A DNA stretch of 64,000 nucleotides, from the NCBI GenBank assembly GCA_964404165.1, contig CAYOIZ010000036.1:1-64000 (forward strand), given 5' to 3'. This DNA comes from DASYLJ01 sp964404165 (GTDB lineage: Bacteria; Desulfobacterota; Binatia; DP-6). Below are positions 1 through 9,944 of this stretch, piece after piece. The notes under the pieces were generated by a model. The model was not told where the DNA came from, ran no database searches, and saw nothing but the letters and a program-made list of their open reading frames with translations. Position 1 is the stretch's first letter, and every line of letters begins with the position of its first letter. A program made the translations under genes and the position numbers.

Positions 1-2
1 CG

Positions 3-362
3 CTCGAAGCGGCGGCGGCGCGGGACGGGGCCGAGATCACGCGCCTCACCGCCGCCGTCGCCGAACGTGACGATGTCCTGGCCGAGCGCGATCTCGCCCT
101 GGCCGCCACCCGTGGCGAGCTCGCCGGCGCCCGGCAGGCGATCGCCGCCGGCGCCGCAGCGTTCGAGGAGCAGTCCCGGCAGACGGCGCAGGTCGAGCAC
201 ACCGCCGAGGGGCTCCGCACGCAGCTCGCCCACGTCACGGCCGATCGCGACGCCATCACCGGCAGCCGCGCCTTCCGGCTCGTCGACCTGGTCTGGCGCC
301 TGCGCCTGCGTCTGGCGCCGCGCGGCAGCCGGCGCGAGCGCCTGCTGCAGTTGCGCGCCTGA
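3..362 (+). CDS. C-terminal end of a coiled-coil protein (probable glycosyl- or methyltransferase tail), partial
   Basis: The reading frame is open from the left edge and ends at TGA 360-362, giving 119 residues. The composition is Ala/Glu/Arg/Asp-rich with heptad-like spacing, so it should form a long coiled coil. It finishes with an 'ITGSRAFRLVDLVWRLRLRL' segment followed by a basic tail. In known families such an ending is common on large glycosyltransferases or methyltransferases of surface-polysaccharide clusters, where the coiled coil acts as a ruler or dimeriser. That assignment is inference, because the catalytic part lies outside the window. A glycosyltransferase follows glnS 1.7 kb downstream, which agrees with a glycan context. 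Confidence 0.6.
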   Translation, partial: LEAAAARDGAEITRLTAAVAERDDVLAERDLALAATRGELAGARQAIAAGAAAFEEQSRQTAQVEHTAEGLRTQLAHVTADRDAITGSRAFRLVDLVWRLRLRLAPRGSRRERLLQLRA

Positions 363-405
363 CCTGCTGGCGCTCGCGGCTGGCCGTCGATAGGAATGGT
401 GGGGG

Positions 406-2066
<1,661 letters not shown>

Positions 2067-2070
<4 letters not shown>

Positions 2071-3224
2071 AGCTGCTCTGGGTCGCCACCAAGTCGCCGT
2101 GGCCCGCCATCGACGGCGGCCGCGTCCTCCTGGCGCAGACCCTGACGGCCCTCGCCGGCCACGGCGTCCACGTCACGCTGGTGGCGCCGGTCTCCACCGC
2201 CGTCGCCCCGCCGCCCACGCCACCGGCCACGCTCCATCTCGTCGCCTGTCCGCCGCGCCATCGCGCGACGGTGGCGCTGCGCGGGCTCGTCGGCGACGTC
2301 CCGCTCACCGTGCGGCTCCACATGCAGCCCGCGGTCCGCGCGCGCGTGGCGGCGCTGCTCGACGCCGAGCCCTTCGACGTGGTGGTGGCGGAGCAGCTGC
2401 AGGCGCTGCCGCAGTGCGCACCGGCACGGACTCGCGGCGTGCCGCTCGTCCTGCGCGCGGAGAACGTCGAGAGCGACCTGTGGTGGGCGCGGCCCGCGCG
2501 TCCGCCCGCCGCCGCCCCCGTGCTGCGCCTCGAAGCCGACCGCCTCGCCGCCTACGAGGGCGCGGCGGTGCGGTCCGCCGCGCTGACGCTGGCGCTCACC
2601 GCGCCCGACGCCGAACGCCTGGCGCATCTCGGCGGACCCGGCGCGCGCGTCACCTGCGTGCCGGCACCGTTCGCGGCCGGCGGTCTCGCGCCCGCGCCCG
2701 CGCTGCCCGGCGCGCCCGCCGTCGTCCTCTTCGGCAGCGGCGGCTGGTTCCCGAATCTCGAAGCGGCGCGGTGGTTCGTCAGCGAGGCCTGGCCGGTGGT
2801 GCGGGCGCGGCTGCCGGGGGCCGTGCTGCACGTCGTCGGCCCGTGCGACGCACTGGCCGCGGGCATCGTGCGTCACGCGGCGCCTGCCGACAGCGCCAGT
2901 GCGTTTCCCGCCGGTGCCGTCATGGTCGTCCCGCTGCGCACGGCGTCCGGCGTCCGCATGAAGATCCTCGAAGCCTGGGCGCGCGGCCTCCCGGTGGTGG
3001 CGACGCCCGCGGCCGCGAGCGGCCTCGAGGCGCACCACGGCGAGGAGCTGCTCCTGGCCGCGACGCCTGGGGAGTTCGCCGACGCGATCACCGCCGCGCC
3101 GGCGCAGGCAGGGCGCCTCGTCGCCGGCGGGCGCGCGCTGCTCGCGGCGCGCCACCGTCCCGACGTGGTCGCGGCCACGTTGCTCGACGCGCTCAGGACG
3201 GCGGGAGCGGCGGCGGCGCGCTGA
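2067..3224 (+). CDS. GT4-type glycosyltransferase
   Basis: A GT-B fold sugar transferase of about 385 residues, cytoplasmic or membrane-associated, likely acting in surface polysaccharide assembly. The N-terminus LKLLWVATKSPWPAIDGGRV is the typical first strand and glycine loop of this group. The C-terminal half has LFGSGGWFPNLEAARWF and MVVPLRTASGVRMKILEAWARGLPVVATPAAASGLE, the nucleotide-sugar binding region with the conserved E. Homology starts exactly at a CTG codon (2067) that overlaps the glnS stop as CTGA, so I chose that. An ATG at 1998 and a GTG at 2007 in the same frame would add 23 or 20 low-complexity residues encoded inside glnS. The 3' end overlaps the convergent gene by 32 bases. 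The acceptor and sugar are unknown. Confidence 0.85.
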
Positions 3225-3717
3225 GCGTGCCGTCGTGGAGGGACGTGGTCAGCCGCTGCAGCTCCACCCCGATGCGCTCGCGGGTGGCCGCGTTCAGGCG
3301 CTCGAGCAACGCCGGGCTGACCCACGCCATGCGCAGCAGCGCCGCCTCCGCGGCCGGCACGTCGCCCAGCATGGCGTGCGCGCGCGCCAGGTTGAGGTCG
3401 ATCTCGGCGCGCTCACCGGTGGCCAGGGCGTCGCGATAGAGCGCCAGCGCCCGCGCCGGCACGGCCGCCACCAGCTGCGCCGACGCCGCCGGGATGAGGG
3501 GGCGCGGATCACCCGGCAGTGACGGCGCCATCGCCTGCGCCCGCATGCTGAGATCGTCGAGCGCGCGCGACACATCCGCGCTGCGCGGGGCCTGCGCCAG
3601 CGTGCGGAACGCCGATGTCACCGTGCGCAGCGCATGCTCGGCACGCCACCGCGCCGCCTCCGGCCAGAGCAGGATGGCCAGCGCCGCGACGAGCACGGCC
3701 GATCGCACCGCCGTCAC
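3193..3717 (-). CDS. Small membrane-anchored protein with TPR-like helices, coupled to the O-antigen ligase-like gene
   Basis: The start is GTG 3717, which overlaps the upstream stop as GTGA; the product is 174 residues. It opens with one membrane segment (VRSAVLVAALAILLW). An alpha-helical region follows, with a TPR-like pair around residues 105-145 (ALALYRDALATGERAEIDLN, then an Ala-rich helix), ending in a Pro-rich tail. This looks like an accessory to the O-antigen ligase or polymerase encoded just upstream; many Wzy-C proteins carry a C-terminal TPR region, which here is a separate polypeptide. Function is inferred from position only. The last 32 bases are shared with the convergent glycosyltransferase gene. 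Confidence 0.65.
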   Translation of the reverse strand: MTAVRSAVLVAALAILLWPEAARWRAEHALRTVTSAFRTLAQAPRSADVSRALDDLSMRAQAMAPSLPGDPRPLIPAASAQLVAAVPARALALYRDALATGERAEIDLNLARAHAMLGDVPAAEAALLRMAWVSPALLERLNAATRERIGVELQRLTTSLHDGTLSAPPPLPPS

Positions 3718-4943
3718 GCGATCAGCCGCCAGGCCCGGCCCGCCGCCAACAGGAGCGGCACCGCCGACGCCGGTCGTTGCAGCGGGAACCAGGTGAGCGC
3801 CGCGACGGCGCCACCGCAGAGGAACGCCAGGAGGACGGCGGCTTCCGGCGACGCCGGACCCGCGCGACGCGCGAGCGCGACGAGAAGGACCCCCGTGGCG
3901 ACGATGGCCGCCGTGCCCGCCGGGATGCCCAGCTCCGCCAGCGCCTGCAGGTAGTCCGAGTGCGTCTCCCCGAACGTACTGGTCACCACCGGGATGACGA
4001 ACCGCGTCCGCCAGCGCAGCTCGGCCGCGAGCCGGTACGGCACGAAGTCGGCGCCGAACGTCCCCGGACCGACGCCGAACAGCGGTCGCGCCTGCACCAT
4101 CTCGAGCGCCGCCGCCCAGGCCCCGAGCCGGTTGCTGGTGAGGTCGTCCCACCGCCCGGCGCGCGCGTCGTCGACCACGCGCGCAACGCGATCACGCAGC
4201 GGCGGCACGACGACCACCACCCCTACGAGCACCACCACGCCACCGAGGATCGGCAGCACCGCACGCCGTCCACCGCATGCGAGCGCCAGGACGCCGAGGC
4301 CCACCGTCACCGCGAGCAGGGCGGTGAGATTGCGGTTCACGAGCAGCGCCGCCAGCGCGACGACCACCACCACCACGGACGATGCCCGCACCGCCGGGCG
4401 CCGGACGGCGACGACGAGCCCCACCGCGACGATCACCGCGAGGCCCAGGACGAGCGCCAGCTGCCCCTCGTTGCCCAGCATGGCACCGGTCGGCGCACGG
4501 CCGGCGACGGCTTCGAGGGCGAAGGGCTGTGCCAGCCCGCCCGCCTGCAGCAGCGACACCACCGCGTCGATCGCCGCCGCCCCGAGGAACGCCCCGAGCG
4601 GGAGACGCCAGCGCCCGTCGTCGAGCGCACGCGATGCCCCGAGCGGCAGGCAGAGCGCACCCACGAGGACGACGCGGAGCGCATCGACCGCCATCGCACG
4701 CCGCGGCGAGGTCAGCGCGGCAACGACGGCACCGGCGAGCGCGACCGCGACCAGCCAGCGCAGTAGCCGCGCCACCGGCGATACCTCGCGGCGCGGACCG
4801 GGCACCGCCCAGATCGCGATCGACGCGACGGCGATGCCGAGCAGCGCCACCAATCGCTTCGGCGCGTCGAACGACGCCTCCGCGCCCGGTGCGACGATCA
4901 GCAGCGACGCGGCCACGACGACCGCGAGCACGCCGGCCGCCAC
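3714..4943 (-). CDS. O-antigen ligase / polymerase family membrane protein (Wzy_C)
   Basis: A polytopic inner-membrane protein of 409 residues with about ten or more hydrophobic segments. It contains the Wzy_C/WaaL hallmark near the C-terminus: a periplasmic loop with GVGPGTFGADF and then FGETHSDYLQALAELGIPAG, where the conserved His is thought to act in glycan transfer from the undecaprenyl carrier. The family either joins O-antigen to lipid A core or polymerises repeat units; sequence alone does not separate these. The start is GTG 4943. It is first in a two-gene unit with a GTGA overlap onto the next gene. The glycosyltransferase on the opposite strand nearby fits a polysaccharide role. 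Confidence 0.8.
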   Translation of the reverse strand: MAAGVLAVVVAASLLIVAPGAEASFDAPKRLVALLGIAVASIAIWAVPGPRREVSPVARLLRWLVAVALAGAVVAALTSPRRAMAVDALRVVLVGALCLPLGASRALDDGRWRLPLGAFLGAAAIDAVVSLLQAGGLAQPFALEAVAGRAPTGAMLGNEGQLALVLGLAVIVAVGLVVAVRRPAVRASSVVVVVVALAALLVNRNLTALLAVTVGLGVLALACGGRRAVLPILGGVVVLVGVVVVVPPLRDRVARVVDDARAGRWDDLTSNRLGAWAAALEMVQARPLFGVGPGTFGADFVPYRLAAELRWRTRFVIPVVTSTFGETHSDYLQALAELGIPAGTAAIVATGVLLVALARRAGPASPEAAVLLAFLCGGAVAALTWFPLQRPASAVPLLLAAGRAWRLIA

Positions 4944-4985
4944 GGTCGCAGCGGCGTCACCACGGGGTCGTGACGCGGCCGTGGC

Positions 4986-6287
4986 TCAGAATCCGACGAT
5001 GGTGTGCAAGGTGTCGGTGGCGCTGTCGAACTGCACCGCCGGATGCGCGACGGAGGTGCGCCCGCGGACGCCGTACGCGCCAGGATCGCGATCCTCGTAC
5101 ACCACCTCGACCCAGGCCTGCGCGGCCGCGGGGTCCTCGGCAGGCACGGGCGCGCCGCTGACCGCGGTGTTGAGGTTCATGTATATCCACCCGCGCTGGA
5201 ACCCGAGCGGGAAGTCGGCACCGCCGAGCAGCACCTTCTGCGTCGCGGCCGGGAACGGCGTGAGGACGGCGCCCGGCGTGACGGGTGCCACCGGATCGAC
5301 CAGCTGCACCTCGGGCTCTTCGCCCTCGTCGAACACGACGAGTGACTCCTGCCCGAGCGGATACCACGACGGGCTCGTGCCGCATGCGAACGCCGCCTGC
5401 GGCACCTTCGGGTCGCGCCACACGATGGCGTAGGTGGCCGTCGGGAAGCCGGCGCCCGGCGTGTTGACGTACCGGACACCGAAGGTGGTGGCGAGCGGCT
5501 GGCGTTTGTCGGTGGCGTCGAAGCCGTGCAGGCGGCCGTAGAACGTATACTGGCCGGCGACGGTCACCTCGGGGTCGTTGAACGACGCCTGGATGTGCAC
5601 CAGCGAACCGGCCCGCACGCGCTTCGTGCCGCGATCGATGGTCTGGTAGCTGCCCCACAGCGTGTTCTGCTGCGTGCTGTAGAAGTTGTAGAAACTGGGC
5701 GAGTCGGGCAGCAGCAGCGAGCACGAGTTCACGCCGTCGATGGTGACGTAGCCGCGCATGATGCCGTCGCCCAGATCGCGACCGGCACAGCCGCCGAGTA
5801 CCTCCGAGCTCTTGCCCGTCAGCGCATTGCGCGCGTGGGTGACGAACTCGGCGGAGAGCTGCGCGGGCGGCGGCAGGATGCCGGTGCAGGAGGCGTAGTT
5901 GATGTCCTGCGAGAAGTCGCCCTGCGGGCTGATCGTGTCCTGGGGATCCTGGCCGTCGGACGCCGTGCGCGGCAGCCGACCCGCCAGCACCTCGGCGAGG
6001 TCGATGGTCTCGACGTCGTAGCCCGTCAGGTACATCTGGAAGCTCATCACCGGGACCGCGAGATCGGTCCACACCGTGACGTGCGCCAGCATCGCCGTCG
6101 CCGACGCGTTGTTGAGCGCGATCAGCGTGTCGAGCCCGCTGGCGGCGGTGCCGTTCGGATCGACCTCGAAGTACGGCAGCAGCACCGTGGCGGCCGGCGA
6201 CACCGAGATGGCGTCGATGGCGGCCGACGCGCGTCCACCGCAGCAGAGGAGCACCACCAACCCGATTCCAAGCGTGAGCTTCCGCAT
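4986..6287 (-). CDS. Exported protein of unknown function (433 aa)
   Basis: The start is ATG 6287, behind a G-rich Shine-Dalgarno stretch (GGGG, about 8 bases upstream). The first 22 residues form a signal peptide: MRKLT, a hydrophobic core GLVVLLC, and an ASA cleavage site. The mature part begins IDAISVSPAATVLLPYFEVD, a pattern I associate with secreted beta-rich proteins of unknown role in Binatota- and Myxococcota-like genomes. It has several Cys pairs and the segments FVTHARNALTGKSSEVLGG and GVRYVNTPGAGFP, and it ends HTIVGF. No catalytic motif is visible. It precedes no obvious partner; the neighbours are other exported proteins on the same strand. Confidence 0.7.
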   Translation of the reverse strand: MRKLTLGIGLVVLLCCGGRASAAIDAISVSPAATVLLPYFEVDPNGTAASGLDTLIALNNASATAMLAHVTVWTDLAVPVMSFQMYLTGYDVETIDLAEVLAGRLPRTASDGQDPQDTISPQGDFSQDINYASCTGILPPPAQLSAEFVTHARNALTGKSSEVLGGCAGRDLGDGIMRGYVTIDGVNSCSLLLPDSPSFYNFYSTQQNTLWGSYQTIDRGTKRVRAGSLVHIQASFNDPEVTVAGQYTFYGRLHGFDATDKRQPLATTFGVRYVNTPGAGFPTATYAIVWRDPKVPQAAFACGTSPSWYPLGQESLVVFDEGEEPEVQLVDPVAPVTPGAVLTPFPAATQKVLLGGADFPLGFQRGWIYMNLNTAVSGAPVPAEDPAAAQAWVEVVYEDRDPGAYGVRGRTSVAHPAVQFDSATDTLHTIVGF

Positions 6288-6364
6288 GCCACCCCGTCCC
6301 CTCTGCACGGGCGCATCCAGCTGCGCCCGATCCCGGCCCCTGATTCCGCTTCCGACCCCGAAAG

Positions 6365-7642
6365 TCAACCGGCCCCTCGCGTCGTCCACGCCGTGATGCC
6401 GCCACCCGACGGACAGCGCGACTCGCCGTCCTCGGTGCTCGGCTCCTCGCCGAAGGCGGCGACGATCTCGTCGCGGGCGTCGCCGTCGAGATCGACCAGG
6501 GCAACGAAGGACCCGCTGCACGCGCCCGGAAACGGGGGCGGACCATGGCGTTCGCGGCGGAAGGCGCCGTGGCCGTCGCCGGTGAAGACCCAGGTCTCGC
6601 CGCGTTGGGTGAGACCGACGAGATCGCGGTGGCCGTCGCCGTCGAGGTCGCCGAAGGCGAGCGACCAGACGCCCACCACCCCCGGCCGCGTCACCAGCGG
6701 ACGCCGGCGCCACGTGCCCCCGTCGCCGGCGAGCAGCAGGTCGAGGCGCGCGGTGGAGGCGTCCCCGGCGAACGCCACCGAGGCCACGGCCAGATCGTCG
6801 CGCCCGTCGCCGTCGACATCCCCCGCCGCGACGGCCCGCACGTACGCTCGCGCCGGTATGGCATCGATGGTGCGGCGCACGCAGCGACCATCGTCGGCGG
6901 CGACGCAGAGCAGGTCGGTGCGACCGAGCACGCTGGAGGCGGTGACGATCGCGGCACGTTCGTCGACCTTGGCGAGCGCGAGCGCGCGCCCGAAGATCAC
7001 CGCCGGCTCGGGCTCGGTACGGCGCACCCAGGCGTCGGGACGACCGAGGAAGATGTGCAGGCCGAACGAGCCGCCGGCGTTGCGTCCGAGCCGCGGCCCC
7101 TCGCCCAGCGCCACGATGTCGAGCCGGCCGTCGCGGTCCCAGTCGGTGACGCGGAGGGCGCGCGACGAGAAGGCGCCGCCACCGGGCTCGGCGCCGGGCA
7201 ACGGCAGCCCGCGCTGGAAGCCGCCCAGACCGTCGCCGCGCAGCGCGACGATGCCACGCAGGTGCATGGCGACGACGAGATCGCGCGCGCCGTCACCGTC
7301 GAAGTCGCCGGCGCGGATCGCACCGTAGTCCCAGCCGAGCGACGGGAAATGCGCGTCCGCCCAGGGCTGCCAGCGTCCACGACCGTCACCCAGGAACACG
7401 CGCGGCACACCCGGGTCCTTGCGGGGCGGACCGTGCACGATGTCGGGGTGCCCGTCGCCGTTCATGTCGGCGACGTCGAAGCCGTCGCGCCACTGCCCGC
7501 TGGTGGGCAGCCCCTCGCCGAACGGACGGACGTGGAGCCGCTCGGCGTCCGGCGGATCGACGCGCTCCGGCGCCGCCCACGAGGGCGCGACGGATGCGAG
7601 GAGCGCCAGCGCTACGGCGTACAGGCGGCGTCGATGGTGCAA
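6365..7642 (-). CDS. Exported VCBS/FG-GAP repeat beta-propeller protein
   Basis: I place the start at TTG 7642, giving MHHRRRLYAVALALLASVAP, a good signal peptide with cleavage after SWA; the product is 425 residues. At least six calcium-binding-like DxDxDG loops occur at regular spacing: DMNGDGHPD, DFDGDGARD, DWDRDGRLD, DVDGDGRDD, DLDGDGHRD and DLDGDARDE. These mark a seven-bladed integrin-alpha-like propeller. Such proteins are secreted or surface-bound and mediate binding; the ligand is unknown. The start overlaps the end of the upstream 8-Cys gene by 31 bases, so translation may be coupled. No Shine-Dalgarno is evident at the TTG, which keeps the exact start uncertain. Confidence 0.8.
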   Translation of the reverse strand: MHHRRRLYAVALALLASVAPSWAAPERVDPPDAERLHVRPFGEGLPTSGQWRDGFDVADMNGDGHPDIVHGPPRKDPGVPRVFLGDGRGRWQPWADAHFPSLGWDYGAIRAGDFDGDGARDLVVAMHLRGIVALRGDGLGGFQRGLPLPGAEPGGGAFSSRALRVTDWDRDGRLDIVALGEGPRLGRNAGGSFGLHIFLGRPDAWVRRTEPEPAVIFGRALALAKVDERAAIVTASSVLGRTDLLCVAADDGRCVRRTIDAIPARAYVRAVAAGDVDGDGRDDLAVASVAFAGDASTARLDLLLAGDGGTWRRRPLVTRPGVVGVWSLAFGDLDGDGHRDLVGLTQRGETWVFTGDGHGAFRRERHGPPPFPGACSGSFVALVDLDGDARDEIVAAFGEEPSTEDGESRCPSGGGITAWTTRGAG

Positions 7643-8046
7643 CTGAACACGTACGCCGTGCCGCGGTCGTTCACGACGGAGCCGCGCGGCACCGTGCCGT
7701 CCTTGGCGATGCGCCCCTCGAACGACACGCCGGCGCTGCCGGTGCAGACGAACCCGGTCGAGCTGGCGAACGTCGGCTTGGCGGCGGTGCCGATCGGTTT
7801 GCAGCTGCAGCCGAGCGTGGTCTGGAGGAGATCGCTCTGCATCTCGAGCTTGCCCGACACGGCGCCGGCACCGCTGAAGCGCAGGCACTCGGTGAACGTG
7901 CTGCCGTCTTCACCCGCGACCGTGCACCGCTGGACCTTGCCGACGAGCGCGCTCGGACACCGTCCGGCACTGCCTCCGTACGGCCCCGCCATGGCCGAGG
8001 CCGCGGGAAGAACCAGCGCCAGCGCCACCATGCCCCATCGTCCCAT
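7612..8046 (-). CDS. Small exported 8-cysteine protein (paralogue A)
   Basis: The start ATG 8046 is decided by an AGGGAGG Shine-Dalgarno 6 bases upstream; two in-frame ATGs further up (8076, 8067) lack one. The product is 144 residues: MGRWGMVALALVLPAASAMA is a signal peptide, followed by a mature domain of about 120 residues. Eight Cys residues sit at positions matching those in the neighbouring gene (CPSAL, RCTV, ECLRF, GCSC, VCTG, SCTI, ACTP), so four disulfides are likely. The central motif is CLRFxxxGAVSxKxxMxSDL. I do not recognise the family. The adjacent paralogue at 8073-8576 indicates a tandem duplication. It is probably a periplasmic or secreted binding protein, but the role is unknown. 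Confidence 0.7.
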   Translation of the reverse strand: MGRWGMVALALVLPAASAMAGPYGGSAGRCPSALVGKVQRCTVAGEDGSTFTECLRFSGAGAVSGKLEMQSDLLQTTLGCSCKPIGTAAKPTFASSTGFVCTGSAGVSFEGRIAKDGTVPRGSVVNDRGTAYVFSCTIDAACTP

Positions 8047-8072
8047 CCCACGCCTCCCTGCCCGCATGCCGT

Positions 8073-8576
8073 TCACGGCGCCACCGTGCAGCCGGCGTCG
8101 GCGGTGCAGTCGAACACGAACGAGCCACCGACGCCGTTCGACAGGAAGCCCTTGCTGATCTTCTTGCCGCTCTTGGCGATCGTGCCCTCGAAGCTGAGGT
8201 CGTCGTCGCCGTCGTCACCGGTGCACTCGAAGACCGGCAGCGCACCGAACTTGGGCTTCTTCGACGACCCCTTGGCCTTGCAGGTGCAACCGATCGTGAT
8301 GCCGGCCAGGTCGCTCGTCATGTCGAACTTGTCCGACACCGCGCCCGGCTGTGTGAAGCGCAGGCAGTCCTGCAGCGTGCCGCCGCTCTCCGCCGCCACC
8401 GAACAGCGGAACACCTGGCCGGCGAGACGATCGCCGCAGCCCTTCGCGGCCTTGGCCGCGGCCTGCACGTCGGTGGCCGACGACGCCAGCTGGCGCGGCC
8501 GCCCCCCGTACACCTGCGACTGTGCGGCGGTGACCGTCATCACCACCACCCCCATGGCCATCAGCGCTCGACCCAT
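8073..8576 (-). CDS. Small exported 8-cysteine protein (paralogue B)
   Basis: The product is 167 residues, with signal peptide MGRALMAMGVVVMTVTAAQS. The mature domain repeats the pattern of the next gene: GCGDRL, RCSV, DCLRFTQPGAVSDKFDMTSD, GCTC, ECTG, DCTA, GCTV, so all eight Cys residues are conserved. An acidic insert GDDGDDD replaces GSAG of the paralogue. An AGGAGG Shine-Dalgarno lies at 8588-8593; it is 5 bases from a GTG (8582) and 11 from the ATG (8576), so the true start may be the GTG two codons earlier. The two paralogues lie 26 bases apart on the same strand and are probably cotranscribed. Function unknown. Confidence 0.7.
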   Translation of the reverse strand: MGRALMAMGVVVMTVTAAQSQVYGGRPRQLASSATDVQAAAKAAKGCGDRLAGQVFRCSVAAESGGTLQDCLRFTQPGAVSDKFDMTSDLAGITIGCTCKAKGSSKKPKFGALPVFECTGDDGDDDLSFEGTIAKSGKKISKGFLSNGVGGSFVFDCTADAGCTVAP

Positions 8577-8647
8577 CCCCACGTGAACCTCCTGCGCAGC
8601 CCGCGTCGCGCTCCTACACCAGGACGCGCCGGCGGACAAATCCGGCG

Positions 8648-9304
8648 TCAGAGCCGCTGCGCGAGCCAGTCGGCCACGAGCGCCAGCTCGGTGTCGATGA
8701 TGCCGTGCGCCACCTCGAACTCCTGGTAGGTGAAGTCGCGCGAGATATGCGCGAAGGCGTCGCGCGTGGCGCGACCGTGCGCGACCGGCAGCACCTCGTC
8801 GAGCGTGCCGTGGGCGACGAGCAGGGGGACCCGGGCGACGGCGTCGGTGGGCGCCGTCGGCGGGAAGATCTCGCCCGGCGTCCGGCCACTGAGCGCGATG
8901 ACGCCGGCGAGCCGCTCGGGGATGGTCCCGAGGACGCCCATGCACATCATCGCGCCCTGGCTGAAGCCGAGCAGGAACGTGCGCTGCGGGTCGGTGCCGA
9001 ATCGCGCCGGCGCCGCCTCGATCCAGCGCACCAGGTCGGCCAGCACCGCGCGCGCCTGCGGCACGTCGGGCACGACGGTGCCGTCGCGCTGGAAGTCGAT
9101 GTGGAACCAGGCGCACCCACCATAGTAGGCGTGCGGCGCGCGGATGCTCGCGACCGTGCACCGGGGGTCGAGCGCCTGCGCCAGCGGGAGCAGATCGAAC
9201 TCGTCGGCGCCGATGCCGTGCAGCAGGACGACCAGCGGGGGCGCCGCCGTCTCCTGCTGCGGACCGACGACGCGCACCGTCCACGACGGAGCTTCGGAAG
9301 GCAT
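8648..9304 (-). CDS. Alpha/beta hydrolase, carboxylesterase/phospholipase type
   Basis: A 218-residue cytoplasmic serine esterase of the YpfH/carboxylesterase-2 group. The catalytic nucleophile is in GFSQGAMM (about residue 115). The acid is the Asp in AHGTLDEVLPV and the base is the His in EVAHGIID near the C-terminus. The oxyanion loop LLHGIGADEFDLLPLA near residue 32 is typical of this group, and the length matches it. It hydrolyses short acyl esters or lysophospholipids; the natural substrate is unknown. The start ATG 9304 gives MPSEAPSWTVRVVG; the longer in-frame reading upstream lacks family similarity. Confidence 0.85.
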   Translation of the reverse strand: MPSEAPSWTVRVVGPQQETAAPPLVVLLHGIGADEFDLLPLAQALDPRCTVASIRAPHAYYGGCAWFHIDFQRDGTVVPDVPQARAVLADLVRWIEAAPARFGTDPQRTFLLGFSQGAMMCMGVLGTIPERLAGVIALSGRTPGEIFPPTAPTDAVARVPLLVAHGTLDEVLPVAHGRATRDAFAHISRDFTYQEFEVAHGIIDTELALVADWLAQRL

Positions 9305-9338
9305 GCGCGGGGATAGCCCGCGGCCGCGGCCCGGGCAA

Positions 9339-9944
9339 TCAGCCGTGAGGGAGGACGCGATCGAGCATCGGCCCCAGCGTGCTCGCCGGCGTCGCGATGT
9401 GACAGCGGGCGCCGCCGTGCACCAGGCCGACGACCTGTGACGCACCGTCGACGAGTGGCGAGCCCGAATCGCCGGGGGTGCCCTCGATGCTGGTGAACAG
9501 CGCATTGGGGAGGTCGGGCAGCGACTCGCACCGGCCGATCTTGTCGAGACGGGAGTCCTGCGGGCGCGGGCGCTCGGGGTTGCCGGCGAAGTAGAGCACC
9601 GTGCCCGTGATCGGCGGACGACGCGCGAGCGACAGCGGCGTTCCCGGCGCCGGCTCGTCGAGCGTCAGCAGCGCCTGGTCGGCGGCCGTGTCGGTGATCG
9701 CGACGTGGGCCGCGTGTTCCGAGCCGTCGGGCAGGCGTACGCGATGCAGCGGACCGTCCTTCACGCAGTGGAGCGCCGTCGCCACCACCGTGGCACGCTC
9801 GAGCAGGACGCCACCGCACTGCGCCGGCAGCACGAGAACGGTGGCGCCGGCCAGCGCCCGGCGCACGTCGCGCGGCACCGGCGACGGGTTGGCCAGGGCC
9901 GACACGGCCGTGGCGAGCACCAGCATCGCCGCCGCGCGCGTCAT
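9339..9944 (-). CDS. Exported trypsin-like serine protease
   Basis: A 201-residue S1-type protease with signal peptide MTRAAAMLVLATAVSALA. The catalytic triad is visible: His in VATALHCV, Asp in DTAADQALL, and Ser in TPGDSGSPLV, the GDSGSP consensus. It should be secreted or periplasmic and cleave peptide bonds. At this length it is a minimal chymotrypsin fold without PDZ or other domains. The start ATG 9944 overlaps the stop of the upstream aminopeptidase gene (ATGA), so an endoprotease and an aminopeptidase are cotranslated; this suggests shared protein turnover or nutrition, although the aminopeptidase has no signal peptide. Confidence 0.88.
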   Translation of the reverse strand: MTRAAAMLVLATAVSALANPSPVPRDVRRALAGATVLVLPAQCGGVLLERATVVATALHCVKDGPLHRVRLPDGSEHAAHVAITDTAADQALLTLDEPAPGTPLSLARRPPITGTVLYFAGNPERPRPQDSRLDKIGRCESLPDLPNALFTSIEGTPGDSGSPLVDGASQVVGLVHGGARCHIATPASTLGPMLDRVLPHG

